Position numbers and translations under genes: made by a program. Shown piece by piece: positions 1-8,122 of a DNA stretch of 64,000 nt. Origin of the DNA: Stieleria varia (lineage in GTDB: Bacteria; Planctomycetota; Planctomycetia; Pirellulales; Pirellulaceae). The first letter of the stretch is position 1. Each line of letters begins with the position of its first letter. The DNA lies in contig NZ_CP151726.1 of NCBI RefSeq assembly GCF_038443385.1, positions 5,146,001-5,210,000 of the forward strand, written 5' to 3'. A model generated the notes under the pieces. That model had not been told where the DNA came from. It saw only the letters and a list, made by a program, of their open reading frames with translations, and did not search any database.

Positions 1-1
1 C

Positions 2-901
2 GTTTACCTTGACGACGTCGAAGTAGAAATCGCAGTGGATGAAGGTGTCGTCAAGCTTACTGGCAACGTACATTCTGCATTGCAAAAGGATCATTTAGAG
101 AGAATCGCAGAGATCTGGGGAGTCGCCGCTGTCGACGTGAGAAACATTCGAGTCGACCCGACGGCCGATGGTCGTGCAATTCGTCAGAAACGGTACGAGA
201 GTGTCACTGACGAGTCTATCAAAGAAGCATTGCAACGAGCATACAGAGTAGACCCGATCTTGTTCAGCCGTGCAGATGCAATCGAGATCAACGTCAGCAT
301 TGGCAGGGTTTCGCTGAGTGGATCGGTGGATCGTTTGCGAGTAAAGAATCGAGCAGAGAAACTCGCTGGTGACGTGATCGGTGTCCGAGCAGTGTCGAAC
401 AATATTGAACTGCAACTTCCAGGGAAACCGCCAACCGACATCGAGATTGTTCACGAGACACAAGACGCCTTGGCAAGAAGTGCTCATTTGGATCGCCGTG
501 ATATACGCGTTCACTCTCAAGCGGCTCATGTCAGCTTGTACGGAGTCGTTGAGAGTGAACTGGAGAAACGCGTTGCCCAGTGGGTGGCGGACGGTGTCAC
601 CGGAGTTGTTCACGTGAACAACTCGTTGGCGGTTGAACGTGAATGGGAGCAAAAATCCGACGAGCAGATCAAAACCGCGTTAGAACGAAAACTAAGGTTT
701 GCGTTCTATGAGGAGAGTGATGATCTCTCTGTCGACGTTCAGGGAGGCGTCGCGATCATCAAAGGAACGGTCGATACGTGGAGGCAGTGGCAGACTGTCA
801 TGGATCTCGCAATCGAAGCGGGATCACGACACCCGCACAACCTCGTCAATGTTCAGTACCACCCGCCCCACGGAGCGTCGGACATCTATGTTCCTCATTG
901 A
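2..901 (+). CDS. Multi-BON-domain protein (5' end outside window)
   Basis: The frame is open to the left edge and already reads into a BON repeat (VEVEIAVDEGVVKLTG), so the GTG at 35 is internal and the true start lies upstream. Four BON modules can be seen in tandem, each with a hydrophobic xVxLxG strand such as GRVSLSGSV and GVAIIKGTV followed by an amphipathic helix and a V(x)VxN strand. BON domains are small phospholipid-binding modules of periplasmic or outer-membrane proteins (OsmY, DolP families). No signal peptide is visible because the N-terminus is missing. The stop overlaps the next gene by 14 bases, and that gene encodes a mechanosensitive channel which also carries a BON domain. 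A shared envelope or osmotic-stress role is an inference. Confidence 0.85.
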   Translation, partial: VYLDDVEVEIAVDEGVVKLTGNVHSALQKDHLERIAEIWGVAAVDVRNIRVDPTADGRAIRQKRYESVTDESIKEALQRAYRVDPILFSRADAIEINVSIGRVSLSGSVDRLRVKNRAEKLAGDVIGVRAVSNNIELQLPGKPPTDIEIVHETQDALARSAHLDRRDIRVHSQAAHVSLYGVVESELEKRVAQWVADGVTGVVHVNNSLAVEREWEQKSDEQIKTALERKLRFAFYEESDDLSVDVQGGVAIIKGTVDTWRQWQTVMDLAIEAGSRHPHNLVNVQYHPPHGASDIYVPH

Positions 902-2348
902 AACCGGCCGTGACCAACCCCGTAATGGGTTTCGCCAGAATTCCTTCAGGTTTGGTTTCCTACTCCTAACTTTGCTCGTTTCTACGACCTGTCTTGCCCA
1001 GGACGTAGCCAATGACGAGACGACGATCGAGGCGGTCGAAGACGAGTCCGCGGTCGAAGCTCCTGAGAAGGTGGATGTTGATCCGTTGACGAGCGACGAA
1101 GACATCTCATCACGATTGAAAAGAATCTTTGTCGCAACAGGTTGGTTCACGGAAATCGACATCCGGACAGACGAGGGAGTCGTGTTTCTCACCGGTGTTG
1201 CTGACACCGAAAAGCATCAGGAATGGGCTGAGCGAGTAACCCAGAGGACATCAGACGTGGTGGCCGTGGTCAATCGTATCAGCGTGCGGACTCGACCCAT
1301 TTGGGACGTCAGTCCTGTTCTCGCCCAAATTCGCCAACTGGCACGCGACTTCCTGCAATTGCTGCCGCTGATTGTCATTGGCGCGATCATTCTGTTGATC
1401 GCGTATGCAATGGCAAAACTTTCCGCATCGGTAGCAGGACGCATTTCCAAGCGACGCGTTCCGAGTCAATTGCTGCAACAAGTGATTTCAAGTGTCGTTG
1501 CCGTGCTGGTCATGATGATCGGGCTGTACATCGCATTAAAAGTCTCCGGTCTGAGTCGGTTGGCGGTGACTGTCCTGGGCGGTACAGGCCTGGTCGGAAT
1601 CGCGTTGGGTTTTGCGTTTCGTGACATTGCGGAAAACTATCTTGCCAGCATCCTGATCAGCTTGAACCGCCCCTTCAGTGTTGGCGATTTGATCGAGTTG
1701 GATCAGTACAAGGGGTTTGTGCGACGTGTGACGACCCGAGGAACCCTACTACTGACCGTCGAAGGCAACCACATTCAAATCCCCAATAGCATGATCTATA
1801 AGTCGCCCATCACGAACCACTCCTCCTCGCCGCGAATTCGAAAGAGTTTCTCTGTCGGAATCGGGTACGACGATTCGGTAACGCAAGCACAGGAAATCAT
1901 CCACGAGACATTGATCAAACACGCGTCCGTACTGCCGGATCCGGAACCATTGGTGCTGGTCGAGTCACTCGGCGCGTCGACCGTGAATCTGCTGGCATTG
2001 TTTTGGCTCGATGGCGAGCGGTTCGACGCGGGGTCGGTCAACAGCGCATTGATGCGTCAGGCCAAAGCGGCATTGACCAAGGCCAAAATCAGCATGCCCG
2101 ACGAAGCACGTGAAGTCGTGTTCCCCAACGGTGTGCCCGTCGAAATGCTAAATGATGAAAGTCACGCGCTGACAAAGACCGACGGCAACAGAAGAGCAAG
2201 CGTGGTAACAAGGCAGGCGGCAGATACCGACTCGAGAGATTTTGAAAGTGCGAGCAAGGGCGAGGGTAACCTTGAGAATACCGATGAAGAAATCCAACGT
2301 CATGGAGAAGATACTGACCCGGTAGACTCGACTAATCTCATCGCCTGA
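888..2348 (+). CDS. Small-conductance mechanosensitive channel (MscS family) with periplasmic BON domain
   Basis: About 486 residues. I chose the ATG at 888, overlapping the upstream BON gene, because it places a signal peptide (GFLLLTLLVSTTCLAQ) near residues 23-38; longer starts add only out-of-place sequence. Then follow an acidic linker, one BON domain (about 69-133, DEGVVFLTG), a membrane segment (LLPLIVIGAIILLIAYAMA), a second (VVAVLVMMIGLYIAL) and the pore-lining TM3 with the MscS signature GLVGIALGFAFRDIAENY. The beta domain (RPFSVGDLIEL, IQIPNSMIY) and the alpha/beta C-terminal domain are complete. The family releases solutes on membrane tension. A short piece of a dispersed intergenic repeat (918-950) appears to be translated just before the signal peptide. 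The C-terminal 60 residues are polar and low-complexity. Confidence 0.9.
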   Translation: MFLIETGRDQPRNGFRQNSFRFGFLLLTLLVSTTCLAQDVANDETTIEAVEDESAVEAPEKVDVDPLTSDEDISSRLKRIFVATGWFTEIDIRTDEGVVFLTGVADTEKHQEWAERVTQRTSDVVAVVNRISVRTRPIWDVSPVLAQIRQLARDFLQLLPLIVIGAIILLIAYAMAKLSASVAGRISKRRVPSQLLQQVISSVVAVLVMMIGLYIALKVSGLSRLAVTVLGGTGLVGIALGFAFRDIAENYLASILISLNRPFSVGDLIELDQYKGFVRRVTTRGTLLLTVEGNHIQIPNSMIYKSPITNHSSSPRIRKSFSVGIGYDDSVTQAQEIIHETLIKHASVLPDPEPLVLVESLGASTVNLLALFWLDGERFDAGSVNSALMRQAKAALTKAKISMPDEAREVVFPNGVPVEMLNDESHALTKTDGNRRASVVTRQAADTDSRDFESASKGEGNLENTDEEIQRHGEDTDPVDSTNLIA

Positions 2349-2435
2349 TTGTTCCATTGCGAAAGGGACAAATGATCAGGCAGAGTCACTGCGATTTACT
2401 ATTCCATCAACGCTTTCGAGAAAGTGGATCATCAA

Positions 2436-2597
2436 ATGTATCAAACAAGTGTTAAACCACCGCAGCCGCAGCCCACACCTCGGCCGGGACCAGTTCCAAC
2501 GCCTCTGCCAAACCCCGGCCCTGCCCCCAGCCCACTACCGCCAGGATCACCCTTTCCGACTCCGCCGGTTCCAGGACCACTCAATTATTCTTGGTAG
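2436..2597 (+). CDS. Proline-rich microprotein, 53 residues
   Basis: An ATG-initiated frame reads MYQTSVKPPQPQPTP..., continues in an uninterrupted X-Pro pattern and ends in GPLNYSW followed by TAG. Twenty-two of 53 residues are proline, with no acidic residue, one lysine and one arginine. A purine stretch (GAGAAAGTGG) lies about 7-16 bases upstream and may act as a weak ribosome binding site. The frame sits 88 bases after the MscS-type channel gene on the same strand. No family is recognised; polyproline peptides of this sort often form extended PPII rods or ligands for SH3/WW-like folds, but that is only a general analogy. The alternative is a chance proline-rich frame in C-rich DNA; clean ends at an ATG and a TAG favour a real gene moderately. 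Confidence 0.5.
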   Translation: MYQTSVKPPQPQPTPRPGPVPTPLPNPGPAPSPLPPGSPFPTPPVPGPLNYSW

Positions 2598-2708
2598 ATT
2601 CGCTACCATGAAGGTCGAGGAAAGAGCCCGCGAGCTCTCGAATTCGGGATTGCGAGAATGTTGGTAAGAACGCAGACACTCCGCGACCGTTCTCATCACG
2701 GGCTTCGT

Positions 2709-3085
2709 CTGCCGGCGCAGCCGGTGGCCCCCAGTGAGCCTCAGGCGCTAGCCGTGGGCCTGAGGCGGATTGTGGTGCCGGCCCACGGCTAGCGCCTGAG
2801 GCTCACTCTCCCGGCGCAGCCGGTGGCCCCCAGCGAGCCTCAGGCGTTAGCCGTGGGCCTGAGGCGGATTGTGGTGCCGGCCCACGGCTAGCGTCTGAGG
2901 CTCACTCTCCCGGCGCAGCCGGTGGCCCCCAGTGAGCCTCAGGCGCTAGCCGTGGGCCTGAGGCGGATTGTGGTGCCGGCCCACGGCTAGCGCCTGAGGC
3001 TCACTTTGATTGCGATGCATGGAACAAAAACATGGACTGAAAAAAAATGTCAACACCAAACTTTTTGCAGTCCACTCTCGTCTGG
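2709..3085. repeat. Composite palindromic repeat cluster 1 (three 99-bp units plus AT-rich flank)
   Basis: Starting at 2734, 2833 and 2932 a unit of 99 bases recurs. Each holds a hairpin with arms GTGAGCCTCAGGCGCTAGCC and its complement around the loop TGAGGCGGATTGTGGTGCC, and units are joined by CTCCCGGCGCAGCCGGTGG. The right flank (3005-3085) is AT-rich and, read on the minus strand, contains GTGTTGACA, TTTTTGTTCCA and CAATCAAAGTGAGCC, which recur beside the clusters near 27.2 and 47.1 kb. No gene is seen in the rest of this 550-base gap. The function is unknown; REP/BIME-like DNA is the closest known category. Confidence 0.85.
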
Positions 3086-3147
3086 CTGAAAGAATTGTCA
3101 GTCAAAGTGATTGATCTACGATCATCTTCTATAGATAGGCCCGGCGA

Positions 3148-3894
3148 TCACTCGGTGTCTTCGGTCACAATCGCGTGGGGATCTGCACCGAGTTCTTGAA
3201 GAGCAACGCTGATGTCATCCACCATGGGCGGTGGGCCGCAAACATAGAATTGTTGGTCGAATGATTTGACGCGGGATTGCAGCCAGTCCTTGTCGATTCT
3301 GCCCGATTCATAGTCGGGATGGGTTTCTTCCGTCAGTGTGCACACAACTCGGTGTCCCAAGCAGCGAAAGAGTTCTCCTTGCAAAAAGACATCTCGGACC
3401 CGTTTGTTGCTAAAGAAGAGTCGATTTCCGGCAAGTTTCTGCTCTTGTTCCAGTTGCCGAATGATGGCGATGAACGGCGTTATTCCGGCACCGCCAGCGA
3501 TAAATACACCGGGTCCGCTGTACTCAATCGCCCCCCAGGCATCACCAAAAATGACTCGGTCGCCGACGCAGATGTCGCGTCCCAGATGCTCCGTCATTCC
3601 TTCATGCTCTGGGTTTGATATCACCGGATAGGATTTGATGACAAACTCCAACCGTGGATTGCTCGGCAAGCTGGTCAAGGTGAATGGTCGTTTCTGCTCC
3701 CGCCATTCCTGCTCGTCGATTGCAAGTTCAACAGCTTGTCCTGGGCGAAAGTTGAAGTCGTCTGGTTTCTCAACCACATAGAGATGAACATTGTCAGCAA
3801 GTTCCTCACGGTGCAAGACGCGACCGCGGTGACGGGCGTACTCATTCCAATCGGCGGTACCGGTCTGCGGCCTTTGGTCACTTTTTGTATTCAT
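3148..3894 (-). CDS. Ferredoxin-NADP reductase-like flavoprotein
   Basis: About 248 residues. The ATG at 3894 is preceded by TTAGGAAACATC, a good ribosome binding site, so the longer in-frame start at 3966 is unlikely. The FAD-binding barrel carries KRPFTLTSLP (the R-x-[FY]-[ST] flavin motif). The nucleotide-binding half has GGAGITPFIAIIRQ and ends with YVCGPPPMVDD, the usual CGPPPM motif for NAD(P)H. No 2Fe-2S cysteine cluster is present, so electrons must leave to a separate partner. It is the last gene of a three-gene minus-strand group with an SDR and a TUDOR-like small protein. The substrate is unknown; a ferredoxin/flavodoxin reductase-like role is inferred from the fold. Confidence 0.85.
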   Translation of the reverse strand: MNTKSDQRPQTGTADWNEYARHRGRVLHREELADNVHLYVVEKPDDFNFRPGQAVELAIDEQEWREQKRPFTLTSLPSNPRLEFVIKSYPVISNPEHEGMTEHLGRDICVGDRVIFGDAWGAIEYSGPGVFIAGGAGITPFIAIIRQLEQEQKLAGNRLFFSNKRVRDVFLQGELFRCLGHRVVCTLTEETHPDYESGRIDKDWLQSRVKSFDQQFYVCGPPPMVDDISVALQELGADPHAIVTEDTE

Positions 3895-3962
3895 GATGTT
3901 TCCTAATTGTGGAAGACGTTGATGACACGGGCATGGAGAAAGCCAACGGAGAGCTTTCCCAA

Positions 3963-4811
3963 TCACCGTTTCAAATAGTTTTCTCGATACGCTGTGGCAG
4001 CCAGCGGCGTCGCGGCTTCAAATCCGCCATCGACTGGCCAGCTTGCGCCAGTGACAAATCCCGCCATGTCCGAGGCGAGAAAGTTGATCACCGCAGCAAC
4101 TTCATCAGGATGCCCCGCGCGTCGAGCGGGCATCGCAGGACGTTTTGCACTGTCAAAGTCGTCTGCTGACATGCCGTTCATCGGCGTTGCGATTTCGCCG
4201 GGCGCAACCGCATTGACCGTGATGTTGAGTGGAGAAAAATCCAACGCAAGGCATTTGACCATGCCGCCTAGGGCATGCTTGGTCATCGTGTAGAGCGTGT
4301 CCGTCGGATTTGCGATGTGCTCGTGAACACTCGTCACGACGATGATGCGTCCTGGTGTGTCACGAGGGCCACCGTCGGGACCGTCAGGCAGCATGTGGTG
4401 CATAGCCCGCTGGATCACGCACAACGCACCGAAAGCGTTGACATTGAAGATCTGATAGGCTGTCTCTAGGTCCAAGTTCGGCATTCGCTTTCGAACCATC
4501 ATGCCAGCATTGTTGACCAACACATCCAAACCACCGAGTTCGTCGACCATTTCATCGACGCACGGATTCGCCGATTCTGGTGAGGACAGGTCGAGCTTCT
4601 TGATCACACAACGTCTGCCCGCTGCTTGAACCAGCTTGGATGTCTTCTCCGCTTCGCTCTCGCTGTGTGCGTAGGTGATCGCCACGTCGTGCCCGGAACG
4701 AGCCAAGGCAACTGCGGTGGAGCGACCAATTCCAGTGCTGCCTCCAGTGACGACTGCTTTTCGATTCATCTCGTTTGCTTTCTTTGGTGTAGGAGTAGAG
4801 AGATCAGGCAT
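3963..4811 (-). CDS. SDR-family NAD(P)-dependent oxidoreductase
   Basis: A classical short-chain dehydrogenase of up to 282 residues. It has the Rossmann motif TGGSTGIG, the structural NNAG (VLVNNAGMM) and the catalytic Y-x-x-x-K as YTMTK preceded by a serine in VVTSVHEH, then VNAVAPGEIATPM and the C-terminal VDGGF. This is the pattern of glucose/3-oxoacyl-ACP dehydrogenase-like SDRs. The start at 4811 overlaps the upstream stop by 8 bases, suggesting translational coupling. An ATG at 4769 (MNRKAVVTGG) is a reasonable alternative because SDRs usually begin a few residues before the first strand, and neither start has a strong ribosome binding site. The substrate cannot be named from sequence. 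Confidence 0.88.
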   Translation of the reverse strand: MPDLSTPTPKKANEMNRKAVVTGGSTGIGRSTAVALARSGHDVAITYAHSESEAEKTSKLVQAAGRRCVIKKLDLSSPESANPCVDEMVDELGGLDVLVNNAGMMVRKRMPNLDLETAYQIFNVNAFGALCVIQRAMHHMLPDGPDGGPRDTPGRIIVVTSVHEHIANPTDTLYTMTKHALGGMVKCLALDFSPLNITVNAVAPGEIATPMNGMSADDFDSAKRPAMPARRAGHPDEVAAVINFLASDMAGFVTGASWPVDGGFEAATPLAATAYRENYLKR

Positions 4812-5022
4812 CGGTTAACTCAGATTCGCTCTTGAGTGCTTGGTCACCATCCTCCTGCTCGACCAGATAAGCAGGATCGTCCGCCGTTGCGTTACGGGTC
4901 ACTTCGGTGCCTTTCAAGGTCTTGGTGACCTTCTCTTTGAAGGCCTCTTTGATCTGTCCTTTCGCAGTTCCCCCTGCGAAGTTCCACTGAACATACTGTT
5001 TGACTCGAAATTTCTGAGGCAT
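4804..5022 (-). CDS. Hypervirulence-associated TUDOR-domain small protein (DUF2945 type)
   Basis: Seventy-two residues with the family pattern WNFAGGTAKGQI, KGTEVTRNATADDPAYLVE and EDGDQALKSESEL. Proteins of this family are single small SH3/Tudor-like barrels found in bacteria and fungi, often next to stress or redox genes; their biochemical role is not established. The start has AGGAAACG directly upstream. It is the first gene of the minus-strand group with the SDR (8-base overlap) and the flavoprotein reductase, so a joint stress or redox function is plausible but inferred. Confidence 0.85.
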   Translation of the reverse strand: MPQKFRVKQYVQWNFAGGTAKGQIKEAFKEKVTKTLKGTEVTRNATADDPAYLVEQEDGDQALKSESELTDA

Positions 5023-5214
5023 CGTTTCCTGTTCCTGTCTATCGACCGGTAGTTTGAAAAATCAACTGATGACGCAAACGCTGGGCCAAACAAAACTTGA
5101 TTCGCAGCTCCTTGGCGAATGTCTAGAATTCAAATTGCAAGGAAGTACCGGACCTGCGGTCTCCCTTCTTGAATCCGAGTTGCATTTTCAAACTCCAGTC
5201 GCATACAGAGTACC

Positions 5215-5400
5215 ATGAGCATTGAGAATCCAGATCAATCATCGCTGAATCACGTACGATGCCCTGGTTGCGGCAAATGGGTCGACGACCGAGCGCCTGC
5301 GTGTCCCGAGTGTGGCGAGAAGATCTACGTTGAAACGCCAGGCGACATCACGCCGACGAAGCATCCTCAATTGCCGATGAATCGCGCCGATGAGCCCTGA
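5215..5400 (+). CDS. Small double-CPxC zinc-ribbon protein
   Basis: Sixty-one residues. Two cysteine pairs, RCPGCGKWV and ACPECGEKIY, are spaced as in a zinc ribbon, followed by a polar tail. The ATG at 5215 has AGAG just upstream. Zinc ribbons of this size are usually nucleic-acid or protein binding, but nothing more specific can be read. It lies divergently from the TUDOR-SDR-reductase operon, with 192 bases between that probably hold both promoters. Confidence 0.7.
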   Translation: MSIENPDQSSLNHVRCPGCGKWVDDRAPACPECGEKIYVETPGDITPTKHPQLPMNRADEP

Positions 5401-5618
5401 CCGGCGATGGACGATCGGCGGACTTGAACGAAAATCAACGCGTTTGAGTGATGTCGAACCAAAGTGAAGTCGCGGCACGATGATTTCGCTGGGAAACGCT
5501 TTGTTCGAAATGCCTTGTTCGTTGTCCTGCACAAATGACGTCTTGCATGAGAACGGGCAATGCAGCGAATGCCGTTCATGCATTCGGGACTCGATGCTGA
5601 TTCTAATAGGTCAATCGT

Positions 5619-6344
5619 ATGAATCGACTGTTTCAGTATTCAATCCGCAGACTGATGCTGCTGATCACCCTTGTCGCAGTATCAATCGCGAGCTTCATGC
5701 AAATCCAGCGCGGGCATCAGAAAGAGCTGGAGGCGATCGCGCGTCTCGAAAAAATCTCTCCGCGATGGAGCGTCTCGCAGAGCGTTCAATCTGAACTCGA
5801 CTCGGCCGCTCCGGTTTGGCGATGCGGATATTGGTCGCCTCACGTTACAATCATCCATGATTCGATGCTCCCCGATTGCTTTCAACGCATCGAAGGATGG
5901 TTTGGGATCGACGCTTTTCAGCGAGTCAGCTCAGTCGATTTCCAGGGAATCTGGGATCCACAAGCGGTTTCAGAACTCTCAAACTTTCGGTCTCTTCGCT
6001 CAGTTGATACCGGCATTGCATCGAGCGGTTTCACCAAAGTCGTTGAGCAGATTGGATTTTACTACTCAATGAGAATGTATGAGTCGCTGAACGACGATGT
6101 CGCAGTGGCATGCGAGCCGGCAAATTTTCCAACCGAGGAAATCGAGAATGTTGAACTCGTCAATTTGAAGTTCCGCTACGTCTATCAATTGAACCAGCAG
6201 TTACTGGGAGAGCTGAGAGCAATCAAAGCAACGGAGGGGCGACTTGCGATGGAATCTGAGAGATCGACCGTTGAAGATAAAACGCTCATGAAACGCGAAA
6301 CTCTTTCCAACGGTTCGGACCCGTTTGGAAGTGTTGCGAAATGA
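5619..6344 (+). CDS. Membrane-anchored hypothetical protein
   Basis: 241 residues. The N-terminus FQYSIRRLMLLITLVAVSIAS is a signal anchor of the sort shared by many planctomycete proteins (basic stretch, then one membrane helix from about residue 9 to 26). The rest is soluble and contains LSNFRSLRSVDTG, which looks like a degenerate leucine-rich repeat, and a polar C-terminal 60 residues. No catalytic motif is seen. AATAGGTCAATCGT before the ATG supplies a modest ribosome binding site. A type-1 palindrome begins 10 bases after the stop. The function is unknown. Confidence 0.7.
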   Translation: MNRLFQYSIRRLMLLITLVAVSIASFMQIQRGHQKELEAIARLEKISPRWSVSQSVQSELDSAAPVWRCGYWSPHVTIIHDSMLPDCFQRIEGWFGIDAFQRVSSVDFQGIWDPQAVSELSNFRSLRSVDTGIASSGFTKVVEQIGFYYSMRMYESLNDDVAVACEPANFPTEEIENVELVNLKFRYVYQLNQQLLGELRAIKATEGRLAMESERSTVEDKTLMKRETLSNGSDPFGSVAK

Positions 6345-6782
6345 TGTGGGTAAGTCAGCCTGGAAAGGCTAGAGCTTTTAACATCTGAGTAGCCATCCTG
6401 CTCGGAACGTGCGGAAAATAAGTGTCGCGAAATCCACGTAGCAATCATCGCTTCGCGTGATTTTGGCAACGAGAGTGGACACGTTTTCTCCAAACCGACC
6501 ACGAAGCAATCTGTCGCCGCTCCGCGGCTTGTTGGCGGTGTCGGGCGGTGTTCACCTGGGGCTCGCGCCCCAGGCTGTATGCTGTCGTCGCATCCGCGAC
6601 TGAGGGGATTGCTGGGAACGTGAAAATGAACCGGCGATGGTCGCTGCGCTCTATCGCGAGCTACCATCTGAGACCGCTTCACGGTCAAATGCAGCAACAA
6701 TTCTTTCACGTTCCGAGCAGGGTGGCTACGTAGATACAAAAAGCCTTGGCCTGGAAAGGCTGACGTACGTGTGGCTGACGAA
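6345..6782. repeat. Gene-free 438-base gap: 23-bp inverted repeat and two stop-proximal palindromes
   Basis: GTAGCCATCCTGCTCGGAACG (6389 onward, 23 bases) recurs in inverse orientation at 6707-6729 with one mismatch, enclosing about 295 bases that include the hairpin CTGGGGCTCGCGCCCCAG and no convincing gene. Outside these arms lie copies of the short palindrome type GTCAGCCTGGAAAGGCTGAC (6354-6370 and 6749-6777), each close to the stop of the flanking convergent genes. The arrangement resembles a small inserted element or a decayed one; no transposase is present. Confidence 0.7.
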
Positions 6783-7271
6783 TCAGGGAGTGTCTTCAGT
6801 GGGCTCGACACAGATGACGTCGCCCATCACACACATCGATCCCATCGTCACCGTTGGCTTGGGGTTTTTCGATGGAAACCACTTTCCCACGATCGGTTGG
6901 ACGGTGCGTACGATCCAAGGTGAGGTGGCGAACACACCGGCGCTTGCGGTTAGCAACGCAATGAGAGCACCGATGGAGAACTGCAAACGTCGCTTCGCCA
7001 GCTTCTTTTCCTGCGGTGGGCATTCGCTCGTGACGATGGTGCCATCGGGTCGCCGGTAGATCTTGGCACAAATCGTACCGTCACCGGCAAAGAGCTCTAA
7101 CGCTTCGTCTCGCGTCATCTGTGAAACATCGTAAACGTGTTTCTCGCAGCGGCTACAGAATCGTTTTCGGTTGTCGCCATCCATCAAGCCCCAGTCCATC
7201 GTGCAGGGCGTCTTGATCACCAAATGATCCAAGCTTGTGGTCGGCTTGGCTGGGGTGTTTGCAACAACCAT
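6783..7271 (-). CDS. Cysteine-motif membrane protein (planctomycete type)
   Basis: About 162 residues. The ATG at 7271 is chosen because AGAGGAG lies nine bases before it; an upstream start at 7295 has none. Residues 15-90 carry a recognisable motif set, CTMDWGLMDGDNRKRFCSRC, VYDVSQMTRDEALELF, CAKIYRRPDGTIVTSEC, with four or five cysteines that could bind metal. A single membrane helix (FSIGALIALLTASAGVFA) follows and then a short tail with VCVEPTEDTP. I recognise the motif as recurrent in planctomycetes and Bacteroidetes but know no assigned function. The stop is 4 bases from a GTCAGCC palindrome. Confidence 0.7.
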   Translation of the reverse strand: MVVANTPAKPTTSLDHLVIKTPCTMDWGLMDGDNRKRFCSRCEKHVYDVSQMTRDEALELFAGDGTICAKIYRRPDGTIVTSECPPQEKKLAKRRLQFSIGALIALLTASAGVFATSPWIVRTVQPIVGKWFPSKNPKPTVTMGSMCVMGDVICVEPTEDTP

Positions 7272-7306
7272 GAGCTGAACTCCTCTGTTACGCAATGAGA
7301 CTGAGA

Positions 7307-7765
7307 TTACTCATCAGACGCTTCCGTGGACCATTTTCTTAGGGTATTTTGCAAGAAACTTTTTGGACACATCCATGAATCCATTGGCATTTGGTCTTTG
7401 AGTCGCAATCGTTTCCGTGAGGTAACGCCGTTTCTTAGATACGCATGCATCTTGCCAAAGCGGCCAAAACAAGTTCGGTCATCACTATGCTTTCTCAGAC
7501 CAGTTGGCGTACCCGGAAAGCCAGTGCTGCATGCCGGTGGCCAGGTTCGGCTCGGGGGTACGAAGGAGCGCGTGGATGTGATTGGGCATTCAGCAAAACG
7601 CAAAGACCTCCCAGCCGCACCGGGAAACTTGCTCAGTGAGCCCGCGGGTGAAGCGTTCGTAGTGAGCTTCATCGTGAAACAGTGCCCGTCTCGGCCATCA
7701 CCCCGGGTGATCAGGTAATAGATAGCCCCAGGGAACTGGACGCGGTGAGGACGAGGCATGGTCAA
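7307..7765 (-). pseudogene. Decayed RAYT / Y1-type transposase (REP-associated tyrosine transposase)
   Basis: The N-terminus MPRPHRVQFPGAIYYLITRG is the standard RAYT start. After GRDGHCF the homology shifts frame and continues as LFHDEAHYERFTRGLTEQ, then VFAFC-stop-MPNHIHALL, LATGMQHWLSGYANW. MPNHIH is the HUH histidine motif; the tryptophan before it has become TGA. A second frame change follows YANW. At least two frameshifts and one nonsense codon make it a pseudogene. RAYTs mobilise REP palindromes in other bacteria; this window is rich in such palindromes, so the remnant may be the source of one family, but that link is inferred. Confidence 0.8.
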
Positions 7766-8122
7766 CCTTGGAGCGGAGGACGATCAAACGGCTGTTGAAT
7801 CAAAAGCCGCCGAAAACCCAATGCAAGGCCTGACCCCAGCGAAGCTCTTTCAAAGTCTTCCGGCCGCCAGTGGTCCAAGGGGCAGCGAAGCATTGCGGAG
7901 TGCTTTGTCGCCTCGGACAGTTGACGCTTTCTTTCGGTTGAAAAGTGCTTGAGGGGCTGATCGTCGACAGCAATTGCAAGCCTGTCTCATCATGCCTCTG
8001 CAAAGGAATGCTGTTCGGCGTCGCAGCCGGCACCACAAATATCCAGAGCCATGGCGAGCCTGTAAGATTGGTGGGTGGCACCTAACATCGCCCCGGCGGG
8101 TGTACCGGCAAGAAAAAAGAAG
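7766..8122. other. Gene-free region between RAYT pseudogene and tRNA-Lys
   Basis: No frame here has a family-like sequence, start signal or composition that I can support. It contains AAGGCCTGACCCCAGCG and other short stretches with no obvious hairpin. It probably includes further transposon debris and, at its right end, the 3' trailer of the tRNA on the minus strand. Confidence 0.4.

Noticed and set aside
2709-3085. Regularly spaced repeats that superficially resemble a CRISPR array
   Set aside because: Units are 99 bases, repeat completely including the parts between hairpins, have no variable spacers, and no cas gene is in the window.
7800-8081. Minus-strand frame upstream of the RAYT remnant as a second transposase fragment
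   Set aside because: I could not match it to any transposase motif; sequence looks like non-coding DNA.
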